A stretch of DNA of 64,000 nucleotides from Streptomyces sp. NBC_00377 (GTDB lineage Bacteria > Actinomycetota > Actinomycetes > Streptomycetales > Streptomycetaceae), in the NCBI RefSeq assembly GCF_036075115.1, contig NZ_CP107958.1, forward strand, positions 8,680,001-8,744,000, in the 5' to 3' direction. A program made the translations under genes and the position numbers. Each line of letters opens with the position of its first letter. The first letter of the stretch is position 1. Shown here one piece after another: positions 8,500-16,844 of the stretch. The notes beneath the pieces are model-generated. The model was not told the DNA's origin and searched no databases. It was given only the letters and a program-made list of their open reading frames with translations.

Positions 8500-8539
8500 C
8501 CGTCGGCGCGCCGTCCTCTGCGGGACGGCGCGCCGACGG
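8500..8539. terminator. Strong bidirectional hairpin terminator
   Basis: Perfect 17-bp arms (8500-8516 and 8523-8539, CCGTCGGCGCGCCGTCC and its complement) with a 6-base loop, between the convergent LTD and secDF genes. Confidence 0.75.
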
Positions 8540-8607
8540 CCTTGTGCGGGACTCGAGGAGACGCCTTCGCGCCGGGCGGCCGGACGGGGCGGACGGGGCG
8601 GGCGGCA

Positions 8608-10839
8608 CTAGGTGCGGCGATGCAGTACGACGGCGAGCGGTGTGGCAGTGAACATCGAGGAGTAGGTGCCCACCGCGAGCCCGATGAGGAGGGCGAGGGC
8701 GAAGTCGGTCAGGGTCTCGCCGCCGAGGAAGGCCAGCGCGGTGAGGATGAAGGCGGCGCCCATCCCGGTGTTGACGGTGCGGGGGAGTGTCTGGAGGAGA
8801 GCCTGGTTGGCGACACGGGCGAAGCCCTCCCCGCGACGGTGGCGGCCGAGTTCCCTGAGCCGGTCGAAGACGACGACGGAGTCGTTCACGGAGTAGCCGA
8901 TGACGGTCAGCAGCGCGGCGAGGAAGACGCCGTCGACGGGTTTGCCCAGCCAGGCGAAGACGCCGATCAGGATCACGACGTCGTGGGCGAGGGCGGCGAC
9001 CGCCGAGGTCCCCAGCAGCCAGCGGAAGCGTGCCGCGAGATAGATCAGCTGGGCGCCCAGGGCGACGCCGAGGGCGATGAACGCGCCGTGGCGCAGTTCC
9101 TTGCCGAGGCTGGGCCCGATGGCTTCGTCGCGGATCCGTTCGGCGTCGGGTGCCAGGCCGGTGACGGTGTCGGTGATGATGGCCGCCCGGGCGTCGCTCA
9201 GGTGATGGGTGCGTACGGTGAACCGGTTCTCGCCGGAGGTCTGGACGACGGCGCGCGGGAATCCGGCCTCGGCGAGTGCGGTACGCGTCCGGTCGGGGTC
9301 GACGGGTGCGGCCGTGGTGGTGTATTCGATGAGGCGGCCACCGGTGAACTCGACGCCGAAGTCGAGGCCGCGCACGGCGATTCCGGAGGCCGCCAGGACG
9401 AGGGCGGCGGCCGAGACGGCCAGCCACCGGCGCGGACGGCGCATCAGATCCGGGTTCGTGCGGGCGAGACGGGCGCGAAGGGCGCCGGTGTGGGCGATGC
9501 CGGTCAGGTGGGGGCGGCGGCGCAGGCCGGGGACGGCGACGGCGTAGTCGGCGAGGGCGCGGGTGATGACCAGGGCGCTGAGCATGGAGGCCAGGACGCC
9601 GATGCCCAGTGTGACCCCGAACCCGCGTACCGGTCCGGAGGCGAGGAGGAACAGCAGGGCGGCGGCTATCAGGGTGGTGATGTTGGAGTCGGCGATCGCG
9701 CTGAGGGCCCTGCGGAATCCGGCGGTCAGTGACGAGCGCGGGGTGGGGCGTCGGCGCGAGGCGTACTCCTCGCGGGCGCGTTCGAAGACGAGGACGTTGG
9801 CGTCGACCGCCATGCCGATGGCCAGGACGAACCCGGCGAGGCCGGGCAGGGTGAGGGTGGCGCCGAGGGCGGCCAGGGCCGCGTAGGAGACGAGGCCGTA
9901 ACAGGCCAGGGCAACGGTGGCCAGGGCTCCCATGATCCGGTAGACGGCGATGATGAACAGCGAGGTCGTCGCGGTGCCGACGACGGCCGCCCAGGCACTG
10001 GCCGCGATGGCCTGCGCGCCCAGGGTGGGTCCGACGGTGCGCTGCTCGACGGTCTCGACCGGCACGGGCAGAGCGCCGCCGTTGATGAGCAGGGCCAGTT
10101 CCTTCGCCTCGCCGTCGTCGAAGGATCCGGTGATCTGCGTCGAACCGCCGCCGATGCCGGACCGGCACGCCACCGAGGGGTCGACCTGCGGCGACGAGAT
10201 GATCTTGCCGTCCAGGACGATGGCGACCCGGCGGGCCGGATCCCCGGCCGGACGGCAGGCGGCCTCGCCGGTCAGGCGGGCCCAGCCCTGTCCGCCTGAT
10301 CCCTCGAAGTCGACGGTGACATGCCACCCCGCACCGCCCTGCTGGTCGAATCGGGCGGCTGCCTCCTCGACGTCCCTCCCGGTCAGTGAGGCCGCCCGCA
10401 GGCGCAGGAGCCGGCCCGACTCGTCGGCCATGACCTGCTCGCGGGGCCCTTCGGACTGCGGATCCGGGACCTCGTCAGCGCCGGCCGCCGTGCCGAGTAC
10501 CTGGTGGAAGGAGAGCCGGGCGGTGCGGCCGAGCAGGTCGGCCGCCTTCCGCGGATCCTGTACGCCGGGCAGCTCGACGACGATCCGGTCGCTGCCGGAG
10601 CGGGCGATCGTGGGCTCGGCGACACCGAGGGCGTCGATACGGCCGCGCAGCACCTCGACGGTCCGCTCCGTGGCCTGCGTACCGGCGTCGGCGGCCGAGG
10701 CCGGACGGGTCTCCAGCACGATCTGGGTGCCGCCCCGCAGATCGAGCCCGAGGTGGACGGGCACGGTGAGCGCGACGTACAGGGACAGCAACACGGCGGC
10801 AAGGGCGATCAGCCCTCTGATGTGCGGGGATCGTTTCAC
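8608..10839 (-). CDS. secDF: SecD-SecF fusion, protein translocase accessory subunit
   Basis: 743 residues. The SecD half (about 1-430) has an N-terminal membrane helix, the DLRGGTQIVLE motif, a large extracytoplasmic domain with VAIVLDGKIISSPQV, and transmembrane helices with GMAVDANVLVFER. The SecF half (about 455-743) has its own first helix, DFGVEFTGGRLIEY, and IGYSVNDSVVVFDRLRE. SecDF uses the proton gradient to pull exported proteins through SecYEG. Streptomyces usually also encode separate SecD and SecF, so this is probably the extra fused copy. It follows a small membrane protein gene by 70 bases and a two-component pair, and may be under that pair's control. Confidence 0.95.
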   Translation of the reverse strand: MKRSPHIRGLIALAAVLLSLYVALTVPVHLGLDLRGGTQIVLETRPASAADAGTQATERTVEVLRGRIDALGVAEPTIARSGSDRIVVELPGVQDPRKAADLLGRTARLSFHQVLGTAAGADEVPDPQSEGPREQVMADESGRLLRLRAASLTGRDVEEAAARFDQQGGAGWHVTVDFEGSGGQGWARLTGEAACRPAGDPARRVAIVLDGKIISSPQVDPSVACRSGIGGGSTQITGSFDDGEAKELALLINGGALPVPVETVEQRTVGPTLGAQAIAASAWAAVVGTATTSLFIIAVYRIMGALATVALACYGLVSYAALAALGATLTLPGLAGFVLAIGMAVDANVLVFERAREEYASRRRPTPRSSLTAGFRRALSAIADSNITTLIAAALLFLLASGPVRGFGVTLGIGVLASMLSALVITRALADYAVAVPGLRRRPHLTGIAHTGALRARLARTNPDLMRRPRRWLAVSAAALVLAASGIAVRGLDFGVEFTGGRLIEYTTTAAPVDPDRTRTALAEAGFPRAVVQTSGENRFTVRTHHLSDARAAIITDTVTGLAPDAERIRDEAIGPSLGKELRHGAFIALGVALGAQLIYLAARFRWLLGTSAVAALAHDVVILIGVFAWLGKPVDGVFLAALLTVIGYSVNDSVVVFDRLRELGRHRRGEGFARVANQALLQTLPRTVNTGMGAAFILTALAFLGGETLTDFALALLIGLAVGTYSSMFTATPLAVVLHRRT

Positions 10840-10909
10840 GGCGGGCCTCCGGCAGGCAGCCCGCGGCCAGGGGCGTGACCGCGGGCGAGGAAGAAGAAGG
10901 GGACGAGAT

Positions 10910-11329
10910 TCAGGTGCCGGAGGACGAGGGGGGCGCCCGCACCCCGTGAGGGAGTGCCGGGCGCCCTGGCCCGGGCGGTCCTGCGGCCGTCAGCGCGGGA
11001 CGCGGGAGCCGGAGCAGGGGCGGGCCGACCGCTGGGAGAGCGGACGCGTCGGGGGCGGGGACCGGGGGAGCGTGACGCTCACCGGTGGCGTCCCGATGAC
11101 CGCGGGTCGCAGCGGACGGAGCGGGATCCGCGTCCCCTGCGTAAGCCCCGCTGTGCGCCGACGTGGTCTGGGGGGCCGTTGTCGCAGCGACCGGTGGACG
11201 AGGGTCTTGACCGACGGATGCCGACAGGCCGAGCAGGACGACGACGGCGAGGACGGCGAGCAGTACGGCCGGCACCGATGCCCGCCGCAGGGCGTCCGGG
11301 CGCGCGACGGCGTGTGTGCAGCCTGCCAT
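10910..11329 (-). CDS. Small single-pass membrane protein, Pro/Ala-rich
   Basis: 139 residues. One N-terminal transmembrane segment (VPAVLLAVLAVVVLLGLSAS, about 19-38) is followed by a disordered Pro/Ala-rich tail predicted outside the membrane. No recognisable domain. It sits between the response regulator and secDF genes on the same strand. Position and strand suggest it belongs to that operon; a link to secretion is inference. The C-terminal sequence is low complexity, so the frame is supported mainly by the hydrophobic segment and position. Confidence 0.55.
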   Translation of the reverse strand: MAGCTHAVARPDALRRASVPAVLLAVLAVVVLLGLSASVGQDPRPPVAATTAPQTTSAHSGAYAGDADPAPSAATRGHRDATGERHAPPVPAPDASALPAVGPPLLRLPRPALTAAGPPGPGRPALPHGVRAPPSSSGT

Positions 11330-11432
11330 GACCGTCCTGTTCGCGTGCGGTGGCGGTCTGCCGGGAGAGGCAGGGAGTTGAGGAGCCCGGCCGGGAGTGA
11401 GCGGCCGGATCGTCCTGAGGGCGGGCTGCGGG

Positions 11433-12098
11433 TCAGGCTTCGACGAGGCCGGCCCGGATCGCGTAGCGGGTCAGTTCCAGCCGGTCCCGCATGCCGAGCT
11501 TGTGCAGGAGGTTCGCTCGGTGCCGGTGGACCGTCTTGATGCTGATGAACAGCAGTTCGGCGATCTCCTTGGAGGAGTGCCCCTCGGCCACCAGCTTGAG
11601 GACCTCCTCCTCCCGTGCCGTCAGCACCTGGGCGGGCGGCTCCTCACCGTGCCGGACCCGGTCCAGGTAGTTGCGGACGAGCGCGGTCACCGCGCCCGGA
11701 TACAGGAAGGGCTCGTCGCGCACGGCGGCCCGGCAGGCGGCCACCAGGTCCCGGTCCGCCACGGACTTCAGCACATATCCGCTGGCCCCGGCCTTCAGCG
11801 CCTGGAAGAAGTACTGCTCGTTGTCGTGCATCGTCAGCATCAGCACCCGCACCTCCGGCCTGAGCGCGACGAGTTCGCGGGTGGCCTGGAGGCCGGTCAT
11901 CCTGGGCATGGCGATGTCCAGCACCGCCAGGTCGACCTCATGGGTGCGGGCCAGGTCCACGGCCTGCGCGCCGTCCCCGGCCTCGGCGACGACCTGGAGG
12001 TCCGGCTCCCGGTCGAGGATGAGCCGCACCCCCCGGCGTACCAGCGCGTGGTCGTCGGCGAGAAGGATGCGGATGACGGGTGTGTCGGGCGTGGTCAT
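11433..12098 (-). CDS. NarL/LuxR-type response regulator
   Basis: 221 residues. The receiver domain has acidic residues DDH (15-17), the phospho-acceptor D61 (AVLDIAMPRM) and K111 region (YVLKSVADRD). The C-terminal LuxR HTH (about 158-215) has LTAREEEVLKLVAEGHSSKE and IKTVHRHRANLLHKLGM. Its start overlaps the sensor kinase stop by 4 bases (ATGA), so the two are translationally coupled. Likely targets are the downstream small membrane protein and secDF genes and possibly the divergent DksA/MreB-like genes, which share paired candidate sites in the intergenic region. Confidence 0.95.
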   Translation of the reverse strand: MTTPDTPVIRILLADDHALVRRGVRLILDREPDLQVVAEAGDGAQAVDLARTHEVDLAVLDIAMPRMTGLQATRELVALRPEVRVLMLTMHDNEQYFFQALKAGASGYVLKSVADRDLVAACRAAVRDEPFLYPGAVTALVRNYLDRVRHGEEPPAQVLTAREEEVLKLVAEGHSSKEIAELLFISIKTVHRHRANLLHKLGMRDRLELTRYAIRAGLVEA

Positions 12099-13069
12099 GG
12101 CTGCTTCCTGAGGAGGGGCACGGTCAGCCGGACCTGCGTACCGGCCTGTGACTGGGAGGTGATGTCGAGCGTGGCCCCGAGCAGCAGGGCCCGCTCGCGC
12201 ATGCCGCGGATCCCCGCCCCTTCACGGGCGACCGCGGTTCCGCGGCCGTCGTCGACCACGGCCAGTACCACGGCCTCGCCCGTGCGGCGCAGGCTCACCT
12301 CGACCTGGCCGGCGTCGGCATGACGGGCCGCGTTCGTCAGGGCCTCCTGTGCGACGCGGTACAGCACGAGTTCCGTCTGCTGGTCCAGCACGGGCACGGA
12401 GGTGTCGAAGCGGCGCACCACGCGCAGTCCCGCATGGGTGGAGAACTCTGTGGTCAGCGAGGTCAGGGCACTGATCAGACCGAGGTCCTCCAGCACGCCC
12501 GGCCGGAGCCGACGCGCCAGCCGGCGCACTTCGTCCAGGCTGCCCCGGGTGATCTCCTGTACCTGCCGCAGTTCGCCGCGCAGCGGCTCGTCCGCGTCGT
12601 CGGCGGCCCGCTCCAGCGCAAGCAGGATCGCGGTCATGCTCTGGCCCACCTCGTCGTGCAGTTCCTGGGCGATGCGGCGCCGCTCCGCTTCCTGGGCGAG
12701 GAGGACGCGGGCACTGCTGGAGGCGCGTTCGTGCTCCAGCCGCTCGAGCATGGCGTTGAAGGTGCGGATCAGTTCCGCGGTCTCGCCGCGGCCCCCTTCC
12801 GGCAGCCGCTGCCCCGGGCGCAGCAGATCCACGGTGGCCATCAGCCGGGTGAGCCGGTCGAGCGGAGCCAGGCCGACCCGCAGCAGGGCCGCGTTGGCCA
12901 CCAGCATGACGACCAGACCGGCCACGAGGATGACCGCCTCGGTCAGCACCACCGGCACGGAAACGGTCACCGGAGCCCACAGCAGCAGCGCGGTCGCGCT
13001 GCCCAGCACCACCGCGTTGAGGGCGAAGATCCGCCAGAACAGGGACACCGGGATGACGCCTTTCTCCAT
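12095..13069 (-). CDS. Sensor histidine kinase (HisKA_3 / NarX type)
   Basis: 324 residues. Two N-terminal membrane helices (about 10-31 and 38-62) with almost no loop between them, then a HAMP linker (about 63-115), the HisKA_3 dimerisation helix with phospho-acceptor H138 (RRIAQELHDEVGQS), and an HATPase_c domain (N box EALTNAARHA, G boxes DDGRGTA and GIRGMRERA). The lack of an external sensor domain suggests it senses the membrane or an intracellular cue. It is partner to the overlapping response regulator and diverges from the TraR/DksA gene. Confidence 0.95.
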   Translation of the reverse strand: MEKGVIPVSLFWRIFALNAVVLGSATALLLWAPVTVSVPVVLTEAVILVAGLVVMLVANAALLRVGLAPLDRLTRLMATVDLLRPGQRLPEGGRGETAELIRTFNAMLERLEHERASSSARVLLAQEAERRRIAQELHDEVGQSMTAILLALERAADDADEPLRGELRQVQEITRGSLDEVRRLARRLRPGVLEDLGLISALTSLTTEFSTHAGLRVVRRFDTSVPVLDQQTELVLYRVAQEALTNAARHADAGQVEVSLRRTGEAVVLAVVDDGRGTAVAREGAGIRGMRERALLLGATLDITSQSQAGTQVRLTVPLLRKQP

Positions 13070-13182
13070 GTAGGTCGGCTTCGCCGCTCACGGACCGTCA
13101 CCGCACACCCCGAAGGTGAGCTGTGGTCACCGGTCCCGGCTTCCAGGCTGCCCGCTCCCGGACCCGCCGTCGATGGGGGCCA

Positions 13183-13196
13183 ATGCCCATTTCCGG
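13183..13196 (+). promoter_or_regulatory. Candidate regulatory site A in kinase/DksA divergent promoter
   Basis: Reads ATGCCCATTTCCGG on the plus strand. The same 14-mer with one change (ATACCCATTTCCGG) occurs on the minus strand at 13235-13248, in the same 311-base divergent intergenic region. Confidence 0.45.
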
Positions 13197-13234
13197 ACCC
13201 GGCGCGCCCACGCCGCGACGAACCCCGGGACCTG

Positions 13235-13248
13235 CCGGAAATGGGTAT
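13235..13248 (-). promoter_or_regulatory. Candidate regulatory site B in kinase/DksA divergent promoter
   Basis: Minus-strand ATACCCATTTCCGG, oppositely oriented to site A (13183-13196), with 38 bases between the sites. One site facing each gene is what a shared activator or repressor of both directions would use. Confidence 0.45.
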
Positions 13249-13380
13249 CGCGCCCGATGGTTTCCCTCCGCCATCACCGCCACGGTGGAAGCACGAACCG
13301 CCACCGGGGAGTCACCGCCGCCTCACTGCTGCGACTCCCCGCCCGGCGCCACCCACCTCCGTAGGGAAAGCAGGAACCGC

Positions 13381-13707
13381 ATGTCACTCGACACACCCCG
13401 GACCGAAGCCCGCCGTGAGCGGCTGACGGCACACGAGGCCCTCCAGCGCCTCGAACACGAACGCGCCTCCCGCCTGGTGCAGCTGCGGGCCATCGGCGAG
13501 GCCGCGCCGGCCGGCGGGGAACAGATGGCGTCCACCCACAAGGACACCGTCCGACGAGTCCTCACCGAAGTGGAGGCCGCCGTCGCCCGCGTCCAGGACG
13601 GCACCTACGGCCTCTGCCGCGCCTGCTCCGAACCCATCCCGGTCGAGCGCCTGGAGATCCTTCCTCACACGCCGTTCTGCGTCCCGTGCCAGCGCGACGC
13701 CACCTGA
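13381..13707 (+). CDS. TraR/DksA-family zinc-finger protein
   Basis: 108 residues. ATG 13381 has AGGAA 6 bases upstream. An N-terminal coiled-coil-like region (about 10-75) is followed by a C4 zinc finger: C79, C82 (CRACSEPIP), C100, C103 (FCVPC). DksA-type proteins bind in the RNA polymerase secondary channel and tune stress promoters, with or without ppGpp. The acidic DxxDxA tip of E. coli DksA is not evident, so the effect on polymerase may differ. It is the first gene of a rightward set with a second DksA-like gene and the short MreB-like gene. Confidence 0.9.
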   Translation: MSLDTPRTEARRERLTAHEALQRLEHERASRLVQLRAIGEAAPAGGEQMASTHKDTVRRVLTEVEAAVARVQDGTYGLCRACSEPIPVERLEILPHTPFCVPCQRDAT

Positions 13708-13756
13708 CGAGCACCCGTCCGTCCTTCCTCTTCCGCCCTGCCCAGGGGGTGAACCG

Positions 13757-14125
13757 GTGAACCACCAGATCATCGACGACCGCACCACGACCCTGTCGAT
13801 CGACGACTTCGCCGCACTGCGCGAAAACCTGCACGAACAGCTCCTGTTCCGCCGGGAACAACTCCAGCAGCTGTCAGCCGCCGCCACGACCCGCACCGAC
13901 GCGCTTCTCGACCGCGCCGCCTCCCAGATCGAGGTCCGCGTCAAGCTCGCCGCCTCCGCCCGCATGGTCCTCACCGACGTGGAAGCCGCCCTCGCCCGCA
14001 TGGACCGGGGCAGCTACGGCACCTGTCACCTGTGCCGCCGGCCCGTCGAGCGCGACCGGCTGATGATCGTGCCGCAGGCCCGCTACTGCGGCCGCTGCCA
14101 GCACGTCAGGGAGGCCGGACGATGA
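13757..14125 (+). CDS. Second TraR/DksA-family zinc-finger protein
   Basis: 122 residues. GTG 13757 lies just after AGGGGG. An N-terminal helical region (about 15-75) precedes the C4 zinc finger C90, C93 (CHLCRRPVERD), C111, C114 (YCGRC). It is clearly paralogous to the gene 49 bases upstream but diverged in the coiled coil. Its stop overlaps the MreB-like start (ATGA), so the two proteins are probably made together. Confidence 0.9.
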   Translation: MNHQIIDDRTTTLSIDDFAALRENLHEQLLFRREQLQQLSAAATTRTDALLDRAASQIEVRVKLAASARMVLTDVEAALARMDRGSYGTCHLCRRPVERDRLMIVPQARYCGRCQHVREAGR

Positions 14126-14967
14126 CCACCTCACCCGGGCACGGCCCCCTGACCGCTCGGCACCGCTCGTGGCCCTGGTGCCGGCAGTGCTCCGGCATCG
14201 CCCTCGATCTGGGCAGCGCCCGTACCCGGGCCTGGATGTCCGGGCGGCGCACGATCCTCGACGTACCCACGGTCACGTTCCCGGGCGACGGCGCCACCTA
14301 CCCCGTCCAGCGCGGCGCCATCGTCGACATCCCCGGAACAGCCCGGATGCTGGGCCGGCTGCTCGGTCACCGCCTGCCCCGCCCCGGTCGTCCCCTGCTC
14401 ATCCTGACCACGCCCGCCCTGGGCGGAACCGCCTACCGGACCGCGGCCCGCGCCGCGGTCGAGACCCTGCGCCCGCGCACGGTCCTGACCATTCCCGCCG
14501 CCCGCGCCGTGGCCGTCGCCGAGGACGCCGACCTGACCCGTCCCCTGCTGGTCGTGGACATCGGCGCCCACCTCACCGAGGTCACGCTCCTCGTCGACGG
14601 CGCGGTGACCGACGCCCGCCACACCGCCCTGGGCACCGGCGACCTGGACAGCCTCGCCCCGCCCACACGGATCACCGAAGCGGTCGCCGCCATGGTGACC
14701 GCCATGCTGGAGCAGGACCACACCCACCGGACGCGCGACGCCCTCCGCCGGGGCGCACTCCTCGCCGGCGGGGGCGCGCTACGGCCCGACATCGCCCACC
14801 GGCTCACCGACCGGCTGCACGCCCCCGTCCGGCCCGTCCCCGCCCCCCACACAGCGGCGGTCCGAGGCGCCGCAAGCCTCCTGCGAGCCGCGCACACCCA
14901 CCCCTCCACCACTGCGGTCACCGACGCCGGGCACCTCGGCCGGCCCGCGCCCCACCCACGCCCCTGA
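14122..14967 (+). CDS. Short MreB/Mbl-like actin homologue
   Basis: 281 residues against about 340 for MreB. Actin-fold motifs visible: phosphate-1 GIALDLGSARTRAW (25-38), degenerate phosphate-2 VVDIGAHLTEVTLL (144-157, lacking the GGGT of MreB), and adenosine motif LLAGGGALRPDI (213-224). Only about 60 residues lie between phosphate-2 and the adenosine motif, roughly half of MreB, so most of subdomain IIB is missing. It therefore may not polymerise as MreB does. ATG 14122 overlaps the preceding stop. A short third MreB-like protein beside DksA-like genes is, from memory, also found in S. coelicolor (SCO6164-SCO6166). Confidence 0.8.
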   Translation: MTTSPGHGPLTARHRSWPWCRQCSGIALDLGSARTRAWMSGRRTILDVPTVTFPGDGATYPVQRGAIVDIPGTARMLGRLLGHRLPRPGRPLLILTTPALGGTAYRTAARAAVETLRPRTVLTIPAARAVAVAEDADLTRPLLVVDIGAHLTEVTLLVDGAVTDARHTALGTGDLDSLAPPTRITEAVAAMVTAMLEQDHTHRTRDALRRGALLAGGGALRPDIAHRLTDRLHAPVRPVPAPHTAAVRGAASLLRAAHTHPSTTAVTDAGHLGRPAPHPRP

Positions 14968-15157
14968 CTCCGGCAGGCGCCCGGCAGGGTGCCGTGACGA
15001 GTGCCCTGTTCACCCGTGCGATGCCAGGCGTCACGGACTCGTGGCACCACCCGTCTAGGCGGCGCGTCGCGGGGTATCCGGGACCCGACCCGCCGGGTGG
15101 TGCGCTCCGAAGGGCTGGACGGTCGGTCCGAGGAAAGAGGGTGAGAGCATCCCCGCC

Positions 15158-16009
15158 GTGGATGATGCAGACGGGCACACGGTCCGGTGGCGGGCGGCGC
15201 TGCGCCGGACGCCGGTGTCCGTCTGGAACGACGACGTCACGGACTGGGCCGCCGCCCTGACCTACTACGCGGTCCTGGCCCTGTTCCCGGTGCTGCTGGT
15301 GGTCCTCTCGATCCTGGGACTGACGATGCCCACGGCCGAGCCGCAGGTCATCGACCGCATGGCGCAGGCCGCCCCGGCCGCGTCCCGCGCTCTGCTGCGC
15401 AGCACCCTGCGGGAGATGGCCACGCAGTCGTCGGCGGCGTGGACGCTGATCTTCGTCGGGGGGACGGGAGCCCTGTGGTCGGGATGCAGCTATCTGAGCG
15501 TTTTCCGCCGGGCGCTGTACGCCATGCACCGGATCAGCGCGGACCGGCCGGTCTGGCGTACCGCTCCGCGCATCATCGGCACGGCACTCGTCCTGATCTC
15601 GCTGCTTCTGACGTCGACCCTCGCGCTGTTGCTCAGTGGCAGCCTGGCCCGGCGCCTCGGTCAGGCGCTGAACATGGGTACCGCGCCCCAGACCACCTGG
15701 GACGCCCTGCGATGGCCGGTCGTGGCCGTGGTCGCGGTCGCCCTGGTGCTCGTCCTGTACCGGTCGGGGCCCGCGCCCTCACGCCGTGTGGGGAGGATGG
15801 CCCCCGGCGGCACGCTGGCGGTGGTGCTCCTGCTGATCGTGTCGCTCGGGTTCGCCGTCTACACCTCGCATGTCAGCACCTACGACCGTCTGTACGGTTC
15901 CCTGGCAGGCGTCGTGGTCTTCCTGGTCTGGCTGTGGCTGTCCAACCTCTCGCTGCTCATCGGCGCCCAGTTCAACGCGGAGCTGGCGAAGCCCGGGCCA
16001 GGGGAGTGA
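15158..16009 (+). CDS. YihY/BrkB-family inner-membrane protein
   Basis: 283 residues with about six transmembrane segments. Family motifs: WAAALTYYAVLALFPVLLVV near the N-terminus, the long cytoplasmic helix region, and the C-terminal YGSLAGVVVFLVWLWLSNLS and IGAQFNAEL. GTG 15158 precedes an N-terminus typical of Streptomyces YihY proteins. BrkB/YihY proteins were once called ribonuclease BN and are now considered membrane proteins of unknown transport or envelope function. The gene is on the same strand as the MreB-like gene but 190 bases apart. Confidence 0.92.
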   Translation: MDDADGHTVRWRAALRRTPVSVWNDDVTDWAAALTYYAVLALFPVLLVVLSILGLTMPTAEPQVIDRMAQAAPAASRALLRSTLREMATQSSAAWTLIFVGGTGALWSGCSYLSVFRRALYAMHRISADRPVWRTAPRIIGTALVLISLLLTSTLALLLSGSLARRLGQALNMGTAPQTTWDALRWPVVAVVAVALVLVLYRSGPAPSRRVGRMAPGGTLAVVLLLIVSLGFAVYTSHVSTYDRLYGSLAGVVVFLVWLWLSNLSLLIGAQFNAELAKPGPGE

Positions 16010-16190
16010 ACCACGCCGAAGAGGGTCGGAGACGAACCGGTTCCGCGGGCGAGCCCCCCGCGGCCCCCCTGAACGGGCGGTTCATTGTGGTTCGGGACGT
16101 TTGACTGCGCGGACCGCTGGCTACTCGCGCCATCGCACGGGACGGACGGCAGTTTGCCGACCAGTGGTGAGAAAGGGAGGACGAAACGAC

Positions 16191-16379
16191 GTGTCGAACC
16201 CCCAGCAGCCAGAGCTTCGGCGCAGCGACAAGGGCGCGAGCACCCCGCAGGACAGCCGTGAGCTCAAGGCGTCCCAGGACTCCGGCGGTGAGACCTGTGC
16301 CCACGGGACCGACCGCGGTGACAAGGGCGGCGGCGAGGGCGGCGGTACGCCTCCCTCACAGCGCCCCGATCACCCGTAG
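16191..16379 (+). CDS. Small hydrophilic protein of unknown function
   Basis: 62 residues (VSNPQQPELRRSDKG... ending PPSQRPDHP). GTG 16191 has AGGGAGG about 10 bases upstream. It is highly charged, Gly-rich in its second half, with one Cys and no membrane segment or known domain. Short proteins with this style of N- and C-terminus recur in Streptomyces. It is too short for a composition-only call, but the ribosome site, the lack of other genes here and the hydrophilic coding pattern support it. Confidence 0.6.
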   Translation: MSNPQQPELRRSDKGASTPQDSRELKASQDSGGETCAHGTDRGDKGGGEGGGTPPSQRPDHP

Positions 16380-16844
16380 TCACGCCGGACCGTCTTCAGC
16401 AAGCCGATTCGACGGCGGCGCTGACCCTGTCGACCGTGACTCGTCGGCGAGGAAGCGTCGCTGGGGCCCGCCGGCCCGGTGACCGGGCCGATGACGGGCC
16501 CGTCCTTGCCGCATCAAGTGACGGGCGGTGGGCGTATTGTCCGAGTATGGACGATGATCGGTGCCGGGGAAGCGCAGCGCCGTCTCCCTCCCCGTCCAGC
16601 GGTCCGTGCCGTCGCCGCCGCCGGACACACCGGCAGGCGGCTCGGCGCGTTCGGCGGTGCCGGCCGGAGCACACCTGGCGGATCCGCGGAGGCCGCCCCT
16701 CTGCCGCGGCGGGGCAGGGGCCCGTACCGCCCGGGCGGACGGTCCGGGCGGCGGCGTCGGCAGGCCGGTCGACCGGCGTCGGCCGTCCGCGGATCGGCAT
16801 GGCCGCGGGATCACCGCCCGCCACTTGCGGAGGAAGGTGAGCGC

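Noticed and set aside
13181..13198. GGGGCCAATGCCC as a DevR/DosR dormancy box
   Set aside because: Spacing and half-sites do not match the known box; the repeated ATRCCCATTTCCGG motif explains the region better.
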